From positions 35,223 to 99,222 of the forward strand of contig JACVCO010000016.1 in NCBI GenBank assembly GCA_016741995.1: a stretch of 64,000 bases of DNA, written 5' to 3'. Made by a program: the position numbers and the translations under genes. Under the pieces are notes generated by a model. That model searched no databases and was not told where the DNA came from. It saw only the letters and a program-made list of their open reading frames with translations. Position 1 is the first letter of the stretch; the number at the start of each line of letters is the position of its first letter. This document shows, one piece after another, positions 63,878 through 64,000 of this stretch. The DNA comes from Hydrogenophaga sp. (GTDB lineage Bacteria; Pseudomonadota; Gammaproteobacteria; Burkholderiales; Burkholderiaceae_C).

Positions 63878-63933
63878 TACACTCCATCGGCCCTTCGGTA
63901 TGCCCGATGCCTTCGCGGGGCCCGTTCGAGAAG

Positions 63934-64000
63934 ATGAGCATGACGATCAGAGACATTGCCCCCGCCCCGCGCCCCGAAGGCGCTTCGGCCCGCCTCGCCG
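63934..64000 (+). CDS. N-terminus of an unidentified protein, cut by window edge
   Basis: An ATG at 63934, with another at 63940, is preceded by GAGAAG and opens a frame to the window edge (22 codons): MSMTIRDIAPAPRPEGASAR. The N-terminus is polar, with no signal peptide. It is divergent from xdhC, so it may be another purine gene or its regulator. Too short to identify. Confidence 0.5.
   Translation, partial: MSMTIRDIAPAPRPEGASARLA

Overview
The window is high-GC chromosomal DNA of a Burkholderiales bacterium, most likely family Comamonadaceae (Hydrogenophaga, Acidovorax or Polaromonas relatives). This rests on gene order and protein style: sdhCDAB-sdhE-gltA next to a GntR regulator, leuC-entericidin-leuD-leuB-asd-fimV-truA-trpFBA-accD, lepA-lepB-rnc-era-recO-pdxJ-acpS-nagZ, and rpmF-plsX-fabHDG-acpP-fabF-rpoE-rseAB-degP. 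Almost everything is core chromosome. I see no rRNA, tRNA, CRISPR array, insertion sequence, prophage or plasmid function.

Layout. 1-2440: a catabolic fringe with a cut-off gene, a Bug-type solute-binding protein and a flavin monooxygenase. 2475-6554: a compact MoxR / DUF58 / VWA module with a membrane-anchored trypsin-like protease upstream. 6608-22502: a TCA-cycle region. acnA and a small divergent membrane-protein/XRE-regulator pair come first. Next is a leftward operon mdh-tam-citE-like-acnB. A GntR regulator lies divergent to it and is followed by sdhCDAB-sdhE-gltA. A near-perfect AT-rich palindrome sits between the two arms, over the gntR promoter. 22621-35306: leucine, aspartate-family and tryptophan biosynthesis, with entericidin, fimV, truA and accD embedded, ending in a LON-domain protein. 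35307-43198: a leftward translation/RNA-processing/DNA-repair operon from lepA to nagZ, with many 4-base start/stop overlaps. 43199-43714 is the only gene-free stretch over 300 bases; it holds a terminator or attenuator and a candidate promoter. 43715-47729: the sigma-E envelope-stress operon rpoE-rseA-rseB-degP. 47735-54671: a small membrane protein and the fatty-acid synthesis cluster, headed by rpmF and yceD. 54708-61583: maf, a tetrapyrrole-methylase-type methyltransferase, sugar-nucleotide genes galU, manC and galE, then sppA, a Rieske protein and a phosphatase. 61608-64000: purine (urate/xanthine) catabolism with puuD and xdhC, and the start of a divergent gene.

How the parts fit. The mdh-acnB and sdh-gltA arms together encode malate dehydrogenase, aconitase, succinate dehydrogenase and citrate synthase, and they share one divergent control region. 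This makes the GntR protein a good candidate for a dedicated TCA-cycle regulator. The tam and CitE-like genes within the acnB operon suggest metabolite damage control around aconitase. The best leads for new biology are this control region, the 21-bp palindrome between the XRE regulator and its divergent membrane-protein partner, and the hairpins placed just ahead of lepA and plsX.
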